Positions 33,954-41,938 of a stretch of 64,000 bases of DNA are shown here, piece after piece (position 1 is the first letter of the stretch; each line of letters begins with the position of its first letter). The translations under genes and the position numbers were made by a program. The notes beneath the pieces were generated by a model that saw nothing but the letters and a program-made list of their open reading frames with translations, had not been told where the DNA came from and made no database searches. The DNA lies in assembly GCF_000298175.1 (NCBI RefSeq), contig NZ_BAGZ01000016.1, positions 1 to 64,000 on the forward strand, in the 5' to 3' direction. Origin of the DNA: Austwickia chelonae NBRC 105200 (GTDB lineage: Bacteria; Actinomycetota; Actinomycetes; Actinomycetales; Dermatophilaceae).

Positions 33954-35243
33954 ATGGACGGGGTGAAGCAGGACGCCGGCGCGGACGGGCACGGCCGGAC
34001 CGGCGCGGCGAAAGCTCTCGTTGCCGGTCAGCACGCCCTCTTCGCCCTGCTGATGGGTGTGGCGGTGGTGCGCAGCGCCCTCCACGACGCCCGCCCCGGA
34101 TGGGTGGTCGTCGCAGCGCTCGCCATGACCGGCTGGTACGTGCTCGGTGTGCCGTTGAGCCGCCGGGCCCGTACCGGCCCGATCCCGTGGTGGTGGGTCC
34201 CCGCCTGGTTCACCGTCCTGGTCACCGGATGGGCGGGGCTGGTGGCTGCTTCCCGGGAGTTCTCCTGGGTGGCTTTCGCCCTCTACCTGCTCGCCATGCA
34301 CGTCCTTCCCCGGCGGTGGGCGTTGTCCGCCGTGGCCGTGATCATGACGGCGGTGCTCGCCGCCCAGCCCGGAGCGCCCGCCGGCCCCGGCCAGGTCCTC
34401 GGACCGGTCATCGGTGCTCTCGTCGCGGTAGGCGTCGCCGTCGGATATCAACGGGTGATCGCCGAGTCGGAGGAGAGGCGTCGGCTGCTGGCCGACCTGA
34501 TCTCCACGCAGGAAGACCTGGTCAGCGCGCACGACGAACTCGCCCAGGCCCAACGCCGGGCCGGCGCCCTGGCCGAGCGGGCCCGCCTCGCCCGGGACAT
34601 CCACGACACCCTCGCCCAGGGTTTCTCCTCGATCATCCTGTTGAGCAGGGCCGGGCTGGGTGAGTCTCCTGCGCCGGCAACCGATCGGCAGCGGGATCTG
34701 CTCGCCCGGATCGAGGCCGTCGCCGTGGAAAATCTCGACGAGGCCCGACGGGTCGTCCACGCCCTCGCCCCGGCGCCGCTGGAGGAGGCCCCGCTGCCGG
34801 CGGCGCTGGACCGTCTGGTCACCCGTTTCCAGGAGCAGTGCGGGGTCGAGGCCGGATTCACTGTCGACGGGACGACGCAGGTCATCCCGGCGAGCCACGA
34901 GATCGCGCTGCTCCGCTTCGCCCAGGGGGCCTTGGCCAATGTGCGTCAGCACGCCCGGGCGGGCAGGGTCGCGGTGACCCTGAGTTATCTTCCCGGGTCG
35001 ACCGGGCTCGACGTGGTCGACGACGGGATCGGTTTCGCCCCGGAGGAAGCCCATCGACAGGCGGTGGAGAACCGCCGCCCCGACGGCTCGGGTTTCGGGC
35101 TGCGCGCCATGCGTGAACGGTTGGCCGACGTCGGCGGCACCCTGGTCGTCGAGACCGAACCCGGCGAGGGGACGGCGCTGTCCGCGATGATCCCCTTGCC
35201 GGTGGCGACGGATCCGCAACAGCTCCGGAAGGAAGATCGGTGA
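33954..35243 (+). CDS. Sensor histidine kinase, NarL/DesK type
   Basis: This 429-residue membrane kinase has five or six short hydrophobic helices in residues 18-160 and then a coiled-coil linker. A HisKA_3 dimerisation domain follows with phospho-accepting His217 in ARLARDIHDTLAQGF. The ATPase domain has the N box in FAQGALANVRQHARAG, G1 in VVDDGIGF and G2 in GSGFGLRAMRERL. It has no periplasmic sensor domain, so it probably senses the membrane or the adjacent MMPL transporter. It overlaps the response regulator by 4 bp, a clear pair. Confidence 0.93.
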   Translation: MDGVKQDAGADGHGRTGAAKALVAGQHALFALLMGVAVVRSALHDARPGWVVVAALAMTGWYVLGVPLSRRARTGPIPWWWVPAWFTVLVTGWAGLVAASREFSWVAFALYLLAMHVLPRRWALSAVAVIMTAVLAAQPGAPAGPGQVLGPVIGALVAVGVAVGYQRVIAESEERRRLLADLISTQEDLVSAHDELAQAQRRAGALAERARLARDIHDTLAQGFSSIILLSRAGLGESPAPATDRQRDLLARIEAVAVENLDEARRVVHALAPAPLEEAPLPAALDRLVTRFQEQCGVEAGFTVDGTTQVIPASHEIALLRFAQGALANVRQHARAGRVAVTLSYLPGSTGLDVVDDGIGFAPEEAHRQAVENRRPDGSGFGLRAMRERLADVGGTLVVETEPGEGTALSAMIPLPVATDPQQLRKEDR

Positions 35244-35866
35244 TGACGGTACGGGTGTTCCTGGTCGACGACCACCCGGTGGTCCGGGCAGGACTGGCCG
35301 CTCTCCTCGGCGCGGACCCACGGGTGGAGGTCGTCGGGCAGGCCGCGTCCGGGGAGGAGGCATTGTCGCTGGTGCCTCGGGTCCGGCCCGATGTCGTCCT
35401 GATGGACCTGCGCCTGGGCGCCGGCATGGACGGGGCGACCACGACGGGTCGGCTGGTCTCGACGCCGGAGGCCCCGGCGGTCCTGATCCTGACCACCTAT
35501 GACACCGATACGGACATCCTGCGCGCGGTCGAGGCCGGCGCCGCCGGTTACCTGTTGAAGGATGCCCCGCCCGAAGCCATCGTCTCCGCGGTGGAGGCCG
35601 CCGCCCGCGGGGAGACCGTGCTGGCCCCCGGGGTGGCCGAACGACTGGTCACGGCGCTGCGTCGGCCGCAGGGCATGTTGAGCGAACGAGAACTCCACGT
35701 GTTGCGGGCGGTGGCCGACGGCAAAGCCAACCGGGCCATCGCCCGGTCCCTGTTCATCTCCGAGGCGACGGTGAAGACCCACCTGGTGCATGTCTTCGAC
35801 AAGCTCGGGGTGGACAACCGTACGGCGGCGGTCACGGTGGCCAGGGAGCGCGGGCTGCTCGACTGA
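35240..35866 (+). CDS. LuxR/NarL-family response regulator
   Basis: This 208-residue regulator is the partner of the preceding kinase. The receiver domain carries the acidic pair in FLVDDHP, phospho-acceptor Asp56 in VVLMDLRLG, Thr in ILTTYDTD and Lys in GYLLKDAPPE. The C-terminal LuxR helix-turn-helix reads LSERELHVLRAVADGKANRAIARSLF then SEATVKTHLVHVFDKLGV. It starts with GTG 35240 (or ATG 35243), overlapping the kinase stop. Probable target: the MMPL-kinase-regulator unit itself. Confidence 0.95.
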   Translation: MMTVRVFLVDDHPVVRAGLAALLGADPRVEVVGQAASGEEALSLVPRVRPDVVLMDLRLGAGMDGATTTGRLVSTPEAPAVLILTTYDTDTDILRAVEAGAAGYLLKDAPPEAIVSAVEAAARGETVLAPGVAERLVTALRRPQGMLSERELHVLRAVADGKANRAIARSLFISEATVKTHLVHVFDKLGVDNRTAAVTVARERGLLD

Positions 35867-35904
35867 CCCGTCGACGTCCCGGCCGGGGCGGCTCGGCCGA
35901 CCGG

Positions 35905-36267
35905 TCAGATCCGGGCGAAGGTCACCCGGTAGGAGTCGTCCTCGGTGGTCTCGGTGGTCACCGTGTACTCGCCGGGGAGTCGTTCCTCCAGCAGTTCCGC
36001 GATCGGGGCCGGATCCTGGTCGGTGACCACGGTGACGGCCTCCTCGGGCGGCAGCCCCACGAGGACCCCGAAGATCGCCGACTGTCGGATCATCGGGTCG
36101 AGGGTCCGTGCGTCCAGCTCGGGCACATAGGTGAGATGTCCGCCACAGCCGCCCCCGCTGCCACAACCGCCCTGACCGTCGCAGCCAGGGGATTCGCTGC
36201 CGCAACCGCCCCCGCCGTGCGCGCCCGCGACATCGGCCGGATGTGCGTTGGCAGCAGGATCGGACAT
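35905..36267 (-). CDS. DUF2249 protein with cysteine/glycine-rich leader
   Basis: This is a 120-residue soluble protein. The C-terminal 75 residues match DUF2249: ELDARTLDPMIRQSAIFGVLVGL, then a VVTDQDPAPIAELLEERLPG segment and a final YRVTFARI strand. DUF2249 domains often accompany cytochromes, nitric oxide reductases and hemerythrins; their function is unclear. In front is a Gly-rich stretch with Cys22, Cys29, Cys35 and Cys41, a possible metal or redox site. It is divergent from a cysteine-bearing regulator, which suggests a joint role in redox, nitric oxide or Fe-S stress (inference). Confidence 0.7.
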   Translation of the reverse strand: MSDPAANAHPADVAGAHGGGGCGSESPGCDGQGGCGSGGGCGGHLTYVPELDARTLDPMIRQSAIFGVLVGLPPEEAVTVVTDQDPAPIAELLEERLPGEYTVTTETTEDDSYRVTFARI

Positions 36268-36304
36268 CGTGATATCCCTTCAATCTGTGACCACGACGAC
36301 ATTA

Positions 36305-36316
36305 CGCCGTACGGCG
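36305..36316. promoter_or_regulatory. Palindrome between DUF2249 gene and its divergent regulator
   Basis: CGCCGTACGGCG is a perfect 12-bp palindrome 38 bp before the DUF2249 start and 91 bp before the regulator start. It overlaps GTACGGCGATCGTAC, which has GTAC at both ends. Placement fits an operator for the winged-helix regulator encoded next door. Confidence 0.45.
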
Positions 36317-36407
36317 ATCGTACCCGTGCCGTCAGAAGGGTCGGCTCCGTGTTTTTCCCGTCTCCTCTGAACCGCACGACACCCGCTGACGAGCAAGGGA
36401 GCCCACG

Positions 36408-37172
36408 GTGAGAGGGCACCTGTCCCCGTCGGACGCGCCCTTGGGGCCGCGCCCGGCCAACCCGAAGGTCGACCCGGTCACCCGGTTGTCCGGCCCCCGC
36501 GCGCACGTCCTGGAACAGTTGGGGGCCTGCTCCCGGCCGGTGTCGGTGGCCCGGCTGTCCAGGCTGTGCGGCCAGCATCCCAATACGGTGCGTGAACATC
36601 TGGACGCCCTGGTGCAGGCGGGTCTGGCCCATCGGGAGACCGGCCCGGCCCGGGGTCGCGGTCGACCGGCGATCCTGTATCGGGCCGAGCCGTTGGACGC
36701 CCAGCGTCCGCAGGTCCGGGAGTACAGCCTGTTGGCGACGACGATGGCGGCCCATGTGGAGGCCACCGAGGAGGACCCGAAGGGGTGGGCCTTCGACGCG
36801 GGGGTCCGGCAGGGCCGCGTGTCGACGAGTCCGGTGGCACCGGGTCCGGTGGCTGCGGAGCGGGCGGCGCGGGCGGCGCTGGTGCGGGACGGCCATGCAC
36901 CGGTGGACGCCCCCGACGGGACGATACGTCTGCGGCAGTGCCCGTTGTTGAACGCGGCTCGCGCTCATCAGGAGGTGGTCTGCGGCTTGCATCAGGGGGT
37001 CCTGGCCGGCATCTACGAGGCGCACGGTGTCCCGGTCGGGCAGGCGATGCGGCTCACCCCGTTCGCGCTGCCGGGGTGCTGCCTGATCGAGTTCCCGCCG
37101 GATCCGTCGGCGGGTCCGCCGACTCCGCCTCGTCCGGAACCAGTACGTCGTTCGTGGACGCCCCGGTCCTGA
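36408..37172 (+). CDS. Winged-helix regulator with SufR-like cysteine set
   Basis: This 254-residue DNA-binding protein has an ArsR/MarR-like winged helix at residues 30-95 (VLEQLGACSRPVSVARLSRL, then GQHPNTVREHLDALVQAGL and a GRGRPAILY wing). Its C-terminal part carries Cys178, Cys192 and the pair Cys224-Cys225; the CPLLNAARAHQEVVCGLHQG spacing resembles Fe-S regulators of the SufR type. An Fe-S sensor of oxidative or nitrosative stress is therefore likely, not proven. GTG start with AGGGAG upstream. The divergent DUF2249 gene is the obvious target. Confidence 0.72.
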   Translation: MRGHLSPSDAPLGPRPANPKVDPVTRLSGPRAHVLEQLGACSRPVSVARLSRLCGQHPNTVREHLDALVQAGLAHRETGPARGRGRPAILYRAEPLDAQRPQVREYSLLATTMAAHVEATEEDPKGWAFDAGVRQGRVSTSPVAPGPVAAERAARAALVRDGHAPVDAPDGTIRLRQCPLLNAARAHQEVVCGLHQGVLAGIYEAHGVPVGQAMRLTPFALPGCCLIEFPPDPSAGPPTPPRPEPVRRSWTPRS

Positions 37173-37296
37173 GCCTGCGGGATTGCCCTCTATCTGAGAT
37201 GGGTACGGTCGGATGGACGGTCGTCCGGACCGGCCGGTCCGTCGTCCTGAGAGACTGTCCGCGGAAGTTGCCCTTTCTATCGAGGAGTTCGCACCG

Positions 37297-37902
37297 ATGC
37301 TCGTCCGCGAGATCATGACCGCCCCGGCTTTCAGCATCCACGCCGAGGCTGACCTCAACGAGGCGCTCCAGCTCCTCGCCGAACGTCGTATCACCGCGGT
37401 ACCGGTGGTCGGTTCGGACAACAAGGTGGTCGGGGTGCTCTCCGAGATCGACATCCTGCGTCGGGCGGTGGAGCCGGACGCGCGGGCCCATGCGACCCCG
37501 CTGGCGGAGAGCGAGCCCTTGCCGAAGACGGTCGGGGAGATCATGACCGCCGACCCGCGGACGACCACGGAAGGCGCCGACGTCTCCGATCTGATCGACC
37601 TGTTCACGCACACCTCGTTCAAGAGCCTCCCGGTGGTGCGGGACGGCGACCTGGTCGGTGTGGTGAGCCGCAGCGACGTGGTGCGCGCACTGTGGCGGTC
37701 CGACGAGGACCTGTTGGACGAACTGGTGTCGGCTTTCCACGACTACGGTCAGGACCACTGGAAGATCACCGTGGAGCACGGTGTCGTGGAGGTCCGGGGC
37801 GCGGGAAGCGCCGTGGAGCGTGATGTCGCGGTGGCCATCGCCCGGTCGGTGTTGGGTGTGCGTCGGGTGCACGTCATCCTGGACGGCCCGGCGGAGGGCT
37901 GA
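37297..37902 (+). CDS. CBS-domain pair with C-terminal BON domain
   Basis: This is a 201-residue cytoplasmic protein. Two CBS repeats span residues 1-130: VREIMTAPAFSIHAEADLNEAL with ITAVPVVGSDNKVVGVLSEIDIL, then VGEIMTADPRTTTEGADVSDL with FKSLPVVRDGDLVGVVSRSDVV. A short BON-like domain follows (VEHGVVEVRGAGSAVERDVA). CBS pairs bind adenine nucleotides; BON domains are thought to bind membranes or sugars. The ATG at 37297 with GAGGAG fits the conserved start; an earlier in-frame ATG at 37213 is unlikely. A terminator follows at once, so it is a single-gene unit. Confidence 0.85.
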   Translation: MLVREIMTAPAFSIHAEADLNEALQLLAERRITAVPVVGSDNKVVGVLSEIDILRRAVEPDARAHATPLAESEPLPKTVGEIMTADPRTTTEGADVSDLIDLFTHTSFKSLPVVRDGDLVGVVSRSDVVRALWRSDEDLLDELVSAFHDYGQDHWKITVEHGVVEVRGAGSAVERDVAVAIARSVLGVRRVHVILDGPAEG

Positions 37903-37910
37903 TCCTTCGG

Positions 37911-37948
37911 AGGCCCGTTCGACCCCTTGTCCGGAGCCGAACGGGCCT
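37911..37948 (+). terminator. Intrinsic-type terminator after the CBS-BON gene
   Basis: AGGCCCGTTCG (37911-37921) and CGAACGGGCCT (37938-37948) make a perfect 11-bp stem with a 16-nt loop, only 8 bp after the stop codon. The following TCG has a short T content only. Confidence 0.75.
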
Positions 37949-38119
37949 TCGCCTGAACAAGGCGGTCTGTCAAGGAGATTGGCACTTCTTTCGATCTTTC
38001 CTGCGCGATGACTCATCTTTTCCTGTCACATCGCACACTCCCCGACCGATCACACAACGGTGATCACCTCCTCGGGGGCTCGTCTTCGCCGTGGCCGGCC
38101 GGGCGATAAGGTCCCCCTC

Positions 38120-39613
38120 ATGTTTCAACGCCGTGCTTCCCTCGCTCGCCGAACCTGTGCCCTCTCCTTGGTCACCGTTCTCACTGCAAGTGGGTGCGCA
38201 CTCGCCGGCTCGTCCACGGACACCCCGGACGGAAAAAGAGCCGCAGCAGTTCCGGTCGCCACGGAGAAGATCGAATGGTCTGTGGGTCCGGACTCCTTGA
38301 ACATTCCCGGAGCGACCACCAAGGAACTGTCGAACAACGACCCTTCCGCTCCGGTCTTCCTGCTCTGGCCTGAGATCCCCGGGGCGAACAAACTCAACGA
38401 GACCCTGTCCGAGTGGGCTTCCCAGCGTTCCAAGAAGTTCCTGGCCGACAAACCGGCCCGGCCGGATTCCCCCGCCGAACTGTCCGGATTCGCGGTACCC
38501 GTCCTCGCCGACGGGACCTTGCTGGGGGTGCGCGCCCAGTCACAGGATGTCACCGAGACCGACACCGCCGTGTCACATCGGATCTGGTACGCCGACGCCG
38601 CCTCCGGGCAGGTCTGGACCTCGCCGGAGCTGTTGACCGACGAAGGTCGTAAGGAAGCGACGAAACTGGCCTCCGAACACCTCAAGAAGACCGGGGAGAA
38701 GTCGACCGCAGGAAAGACCACCCCGGAACAGATGCTGGGAGACATCTGGTTCGCCAAGAACGGCGACCTGGTGATGACCCCGGGGCTGGAGCCGTCGGCC
38801 TCTCTGGAGGAGGAGACCGAGCCGATCACGATCCCGCGCGACAAGGCGGAGAAACTGCTCAGCGACAAGGGCCGCACGATCCGCGACGCCGCCGGACGTC
38901 CGTCGACCTACGCCCGAGTGAACAGCGCCGACCAGAGCAAACCGGCCGAGAAACCCAACTCGCCCTCACCGTCCCCGTCACCCTCGACGACGAAGAGCTA
39001 CCCCCAGGTCGACTGCGCCACGGCGAAGTGCGTGGCCTTGACCTTCGACGACGGACCCAGCCCGGAGACCGAGAAGATCCTCGACTCCCTGTCCTCGGCG
39101 AATGTCCCGGCGACCTTCTACATGCTGGGGCAGAGCGTCCCCCGGGCCCCGCAGACCGTGCGCCGCGCCGTCTCCTTGGGGATGTCGGTCGGCAACCACA
39201 CCTGGAGCCACCGCAATCTCGCCCTGCTCTCCCCTGACCAGCAGCGCAATGAGCTCAAACGGGCCGAGGACGCCCTCACCCCGCTGCTGGGCAAGAAGCC
39301 GACCACGATGCGGCCCCCGTACGGTTCGTACAACCCGACGACCCGTTCCCTGGGGTATCCGATCATGATGTGGGATGTCGACACCGAGGACTGGAAGAAC
39401 CGCAGTGTCGCCACCACCACCAAACGCGCCCTGGACGGGGCGAAGCCGGGAAGCATCATCCTGATGCATGACACCCGGCCGAGCACCAGCGAAGCCGTCC
39501 CGAAGATCATCGAGGGGTTGAAGGCCCGCGGATTCACCCTGGTGACCGTGGAGCAGCTGCTCGGCACGCCCGCACCGGGCAAGGCGTACTTCTCCCGCAG
39601 CAATATCCGCTAG
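38120..39613 (+). CDS. Lipoprotein polysaccharide deacetylase (NodB domain)
   Basis: This is a 497-residue secreted, lipid-anchored enzyme: basic start, hydrophobic helix and lipobox TASGC with Cys26. A ~270-residue N-terminal domain of unrecognised type is joined by a Ser/Pro linker to a carbohydrate esterase 4 domain. That domain carries all motifs: TFDDGPS (about residue 308), HTWSH (about 360), RPPYGSYN, the DVDTEDW block and ILMHD. It should remove acetyl groups from peptidoglycan or another cell-wall glycan in a metal-dependent way. Both it and the convergent permease end in the same four bases (CTAG). Confidence 0.9.
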   Translation: MFQRRASLARRTCALSLVTVLTASGCALAGSSTDTPDGKRAAAVPVATEKIEWSVGPDSLNIPGATTKELSNNDPSAPVFLLWPEIPGANKLNETLSEWASQRSKKFLADKPARPDSPAELSGFAVPVLADGTLLGVRAQSQDVTETDTAVSHRIWYADAASGQVWTSPELLTDEGRKEATKLASEHLKKTGEKSTAGKTTPEQMLGDIWFAKNGDLVMTPGLEPSASLEEETEPITIPRDKAEKLLSDKGRTIRDAAGRPSTYARVNSADQSKPAEKPNSPSPSPSPSTTKSYPQVDCATAKCVALTFDDGPSPETEKILDSLSSANVPATFYMLGQSVPRAPQTVRRAVSLGMSVGNHTWSHRNLALLSPDQQRNELKRAEDALTPLLGKKPTTMRPPYGSYNPTTRSLGYPIMMWDVDTEDWKNRSVATTTKRALDGAKPGSIILMHDTRPSTSEAVPKIIEGLKARGFTLVTVEQLLGTPAPGKAYFSRSNIR

Positions 39614-41106
39614 TCGCCGGATCGAGGGTGCGGGGTCGCCGGCTGACGGTGGCCCCGCACCTTCTCCAGTTCCTCCACCTCGTCCAGGCCGGGGCGGGTG
39701 ACGATCATCCCGGCTCCGTCGGCCCGGGCGATCATGTCGGCCGGAGCCACCGCCCGCGCCAGATGGTAGGACCCGACGGTCACGAGAGTGCCCAGGGCGA
39801 TACCGGTGAGGGTGAACTGGCCGAGGTGAAGACCGCCCAGGTCGACCGGGCCGACGGACAGGTTCACGTCCCCGATGGCGATGATGATGCCCGCCGCGAC
39901 CGGAACCAGGTTCAGCGGGGTGGAGAAGTCGACGTGGTTCTCCTTCCAGATCTTCGCGCCGAGCAGGCCGATCATCCCGTAGAGCACCACGGTGATCCCG
40001 CCGAGCACACCCCCCGGCGTCGCCGAGACGATCGCCCCGAACTTCGGGCTGAACCCGAAAGCGATCGCCGTCAACGCCGCCACCAGGTAGGCCGCGGTCG
40101 AATAGATCCGAGTGGCCGCCATCACCCCGATGTTCTCCGCATAGGTGGTCGTCGGTGCCCCACCCACCGCAGTGGCGACCACCGAGGTCAGACCGTCGGT
40201 GGCGATCGCCTTGCCCATCACGTCGTCGAGGTCCTGCCCGGTCATCTCGGCGACGGCCTTCACATGGCCGACGTTCTCCGCGACCAGGGCGATCACGGCA
40301 GGCAGCACGATGAGCACGTACGTCAGGGAGAACTGCGGCAGATGCCAACCGACCACGCCTGCGGCGGCGTCCGTAGCCGGCGGGAAACCCCACCACGGGG
40401 CGTCGGCGACCGCGGACCAGTCGACCCGGGGATGGGTGTCGACCACCTTCGACACCGGGTTGAACGCGGTGACCGGGCCGACGACCCGGTCGAGCACCGC
40501 CGACAACAGATATCCGAAGAGCAGGGCCAGGGCGATGGACACCCGGCCGAGGAAACCGCGTAGACCCACGCTCATCGCGATGACCGCCACCATCACGACG
40601 AAGGCCACCCCCTGGTCCTGCGGCCAGTAGACCTTGGCCACGACAGGAGCCAGGTTGAACCCGATCAGCATGACCACGGCGCCGGTGACGACCGGAGGCA
40701 GCACCCTCGTCAGCGCGGAAGCCCCGGCGACATGGATGAACAACCCGATCAGGGCCAGGACCACCCCGGCGACCAACACCGCCCCGGAGACCTGCTGCGG
40801 AGTGCCACCGAGCTGGTGGACGGCCACGGCTCCCCCGACAAAACTGGCCGACGAACCCAGGTAGCTGGGCACCCTCCCCTTCAAGGCCACCAGGAAACAC
40901 AGGGTCGCGAAGCCGCTCATCATGATGGCCAGCTGGGGATTGAGGCCCATCACCACCGGGAAGACGAAGGTGGCCCCGAACATGGCCACCACATGTTGCA
41001 TGCCCAGACCGACGGTGCGCCCCCAGGTGAGCCGTTCACCGGGCCCGACGATGTCGTCCGGACCGATGGTCCGCCCGTCCCCGTGCAGTGTCCAACCCAA
41101 TGCCAT
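39610..41106 (-). CDS. NCS2-family uracil/xanthine permease
   Basis: This membrane symporter of nucleobases has 498 residues and about 14 helices. It begins near LGMQHVVAMFGATFVFPVVMG, typical of UraA/RutG. The substrate-site helix 8/10 pattern ALVAENVGHVKAVAEMTG and the GGAPTTTYAENIGVMAATRI loop follow, both hallmark NCS2 blocks. Uracil is the best guess because ENxGH and TTTYxENIG fit uracil permeases better than xanthine carriers. The last 50 residues are a hydrophilic tail. It is monocistronic. Confidence 0.92.
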   Translation of the reverse strand: MALGWTLHGDGRTIGPDDIVGPGERLTWGRTVGLGMQHVVAMFGATFVFPVVMGLNPQLAIMMSGFATLCFLVALKGRVPSYLGSSASFVGGAVAVHQLGGTPQQVSGAVLVAGVVLALIGLFIHVAGASALTRVLPPVVTGAVVMLIGFNLAPVVAKVYWPQDQGVAFVVMVAVIAMSVGLRGFLGRVSIALALLFGYLLSAVLDRVVGPVTAFNPVSKVVDTHPRVDWSAVADAPWWGFPPATDAAAGVVGWHLPQFSLTYVLIVLPAVIALVAENVGHVKAVAEMTGQDLDDVMGKAIATDGLTSVVATAVGGAPTTTYAENIGVMAATRIYSTAAYLVAALTAIAFGFSPKFGAIVSATPGGVLGGITVVLYGMIGLLGAKIWKENHVDFSTPLNLVPVAAGIIIAIGDVNLSVGPVDLGGLHLGQFTLTGIALGTLVTVGSYHLARAVAPADMIARADGAGMIVTRPGLDEVEELEKVRGHRQPATPHPRSGD

Positions 41107-41410
41107 AGGTCCCTCCAGGCCGTACGAACGGCCGAGGGTGTCCCGACCGGACCAAGCCTAATGGAGGTTTTGTCCGGTACCTGCCCGGCGTCCTCGTACC
41201 CCGTCGGGAGACCCGGAGCGGACGGTCAAGACCCCGCCGCGAGCACCGGGACGGGGCGGACGAACGATCGGCGGTGCCGGGTGATCCCCCCGAGAGAACA
41301 CCCGACCCCGCCGACGTGTCGAAGGTGCCACCGGGACCTGCCCCGCCCCTGCCGATCCGAGATCGGCCCAGCTCTCGGGGCGGAGGGTCACCGCGGTGAC
41401 ACGGGCGCTT
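41107..41410. other. 300-bp gap, nothing recognised
   Basis: This lies upstream of the uracil permease (minus) and downstream of the small unknown gene (minus). A frame open through it has no ribosome site and low-complexity translation. No hairpin with a strong stem was seen. Confidence 0.4.
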
Positions 41411-41827
41411 TCAGCCGACCAGCGTGCCCGGGGACTCGTCCTGACGGGCCAGGTCGCGGCCCACGAGATAGGCCAGGGCCAGATCGAGGAGGTCACCGGA
41501 GTAGGGATTACCCTCCGGGCAGTTCTCCTCGTAAGCGGTGTAGACCTTCTCCATGTAGTCGATGCTGACCTCCTGCCCCTCCGGCAGCACCCCGGACAGC
41601 CGGTCGAGGGCCAGCTGCAAGGTGAAGAAACTCACCCGCACTCCCAGCCCTTCCACCCTGTCGGGGAAGGCCTCCCCGGTGACCACGCCGATGAGCTCTC
41701 GGTCCGAGACGGACAAGGCATCGAGATCACGCGGACCGGCATACAGCCAGCGCAGATCCCCCATGATCGGTGCGCCGATCGCTGCCGAGGCCGCCCGCAG
41801 AAGGGGAGACAGACCGTGCGAGGTCAT
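41411..41827 (-). CDS. Small soluble protein of unknown function
   Basis: This is a 138-residue protein not recognised as any family. It has a well-formed start: ATG 41827 with AAAGGAG seven bases upstream. It is mainly helical and acidic toward the end, with no membrane helix or signal peptide; notable segments are SFFTLQLALDRLSGVLPEG and DYMEKVYTAYEENCPEGN. It follows the AI-2E-type transporter gene on the same strand across a structured 110-bp gap and could be its downstream partner. Confidence 0.6.
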   Translation of the reverse strand: MTSHGLSPLLRAASAAIGAPIMGDLRWLYAGPRDLDALSVSDRELIGVVTGEAFPDRVEGLGVRVSFFTLQLALDRLSGVLPEGQEVSIDYMEKVYTAYEENCPEGNPYSGDLLDLALAYLVGRDLARQDESPGTLVG

Positions 41828-41881
41828 GGCGGGCTCCTTTCAAGCCTCCTGGGGAAGAAGTCGCACCCCCCATCGGCACCA

Positions 41882-41929
41882 CGGAAGCCGGCTAAAGCTT
41901 TGAGCCGCAGTTGGTGCAACCGACTTCCG
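41882..41929. other. Three-way-junction-like inverted repeat
   Basis: Three short perfect stems are nested in 48 bp. The outer arms are CGGAAG (41882-41887) and CTTCCG (41924-41929). One inner hairpin has arms CGGCT (41889-41893) and AGCCG (41903-41907); the other has arms GTTG (41910-41913) and CAAC (41917-41920). It lies between the AI-2E transporter stop and the small downstream gene. It could be a terminator, an RNA-processing element or a regulator site; there is no U tract. Confidence 0.4.
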
Positions 41930-41938
41930 CTTCCGCGC

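Noticed and set aside
41828-41938. Known riboswitch class (cyclic-di-GMP or similar) in the structured gap
   Set aside because: The characteristic conserved cores are not present, so only an unnamed structure is reported.
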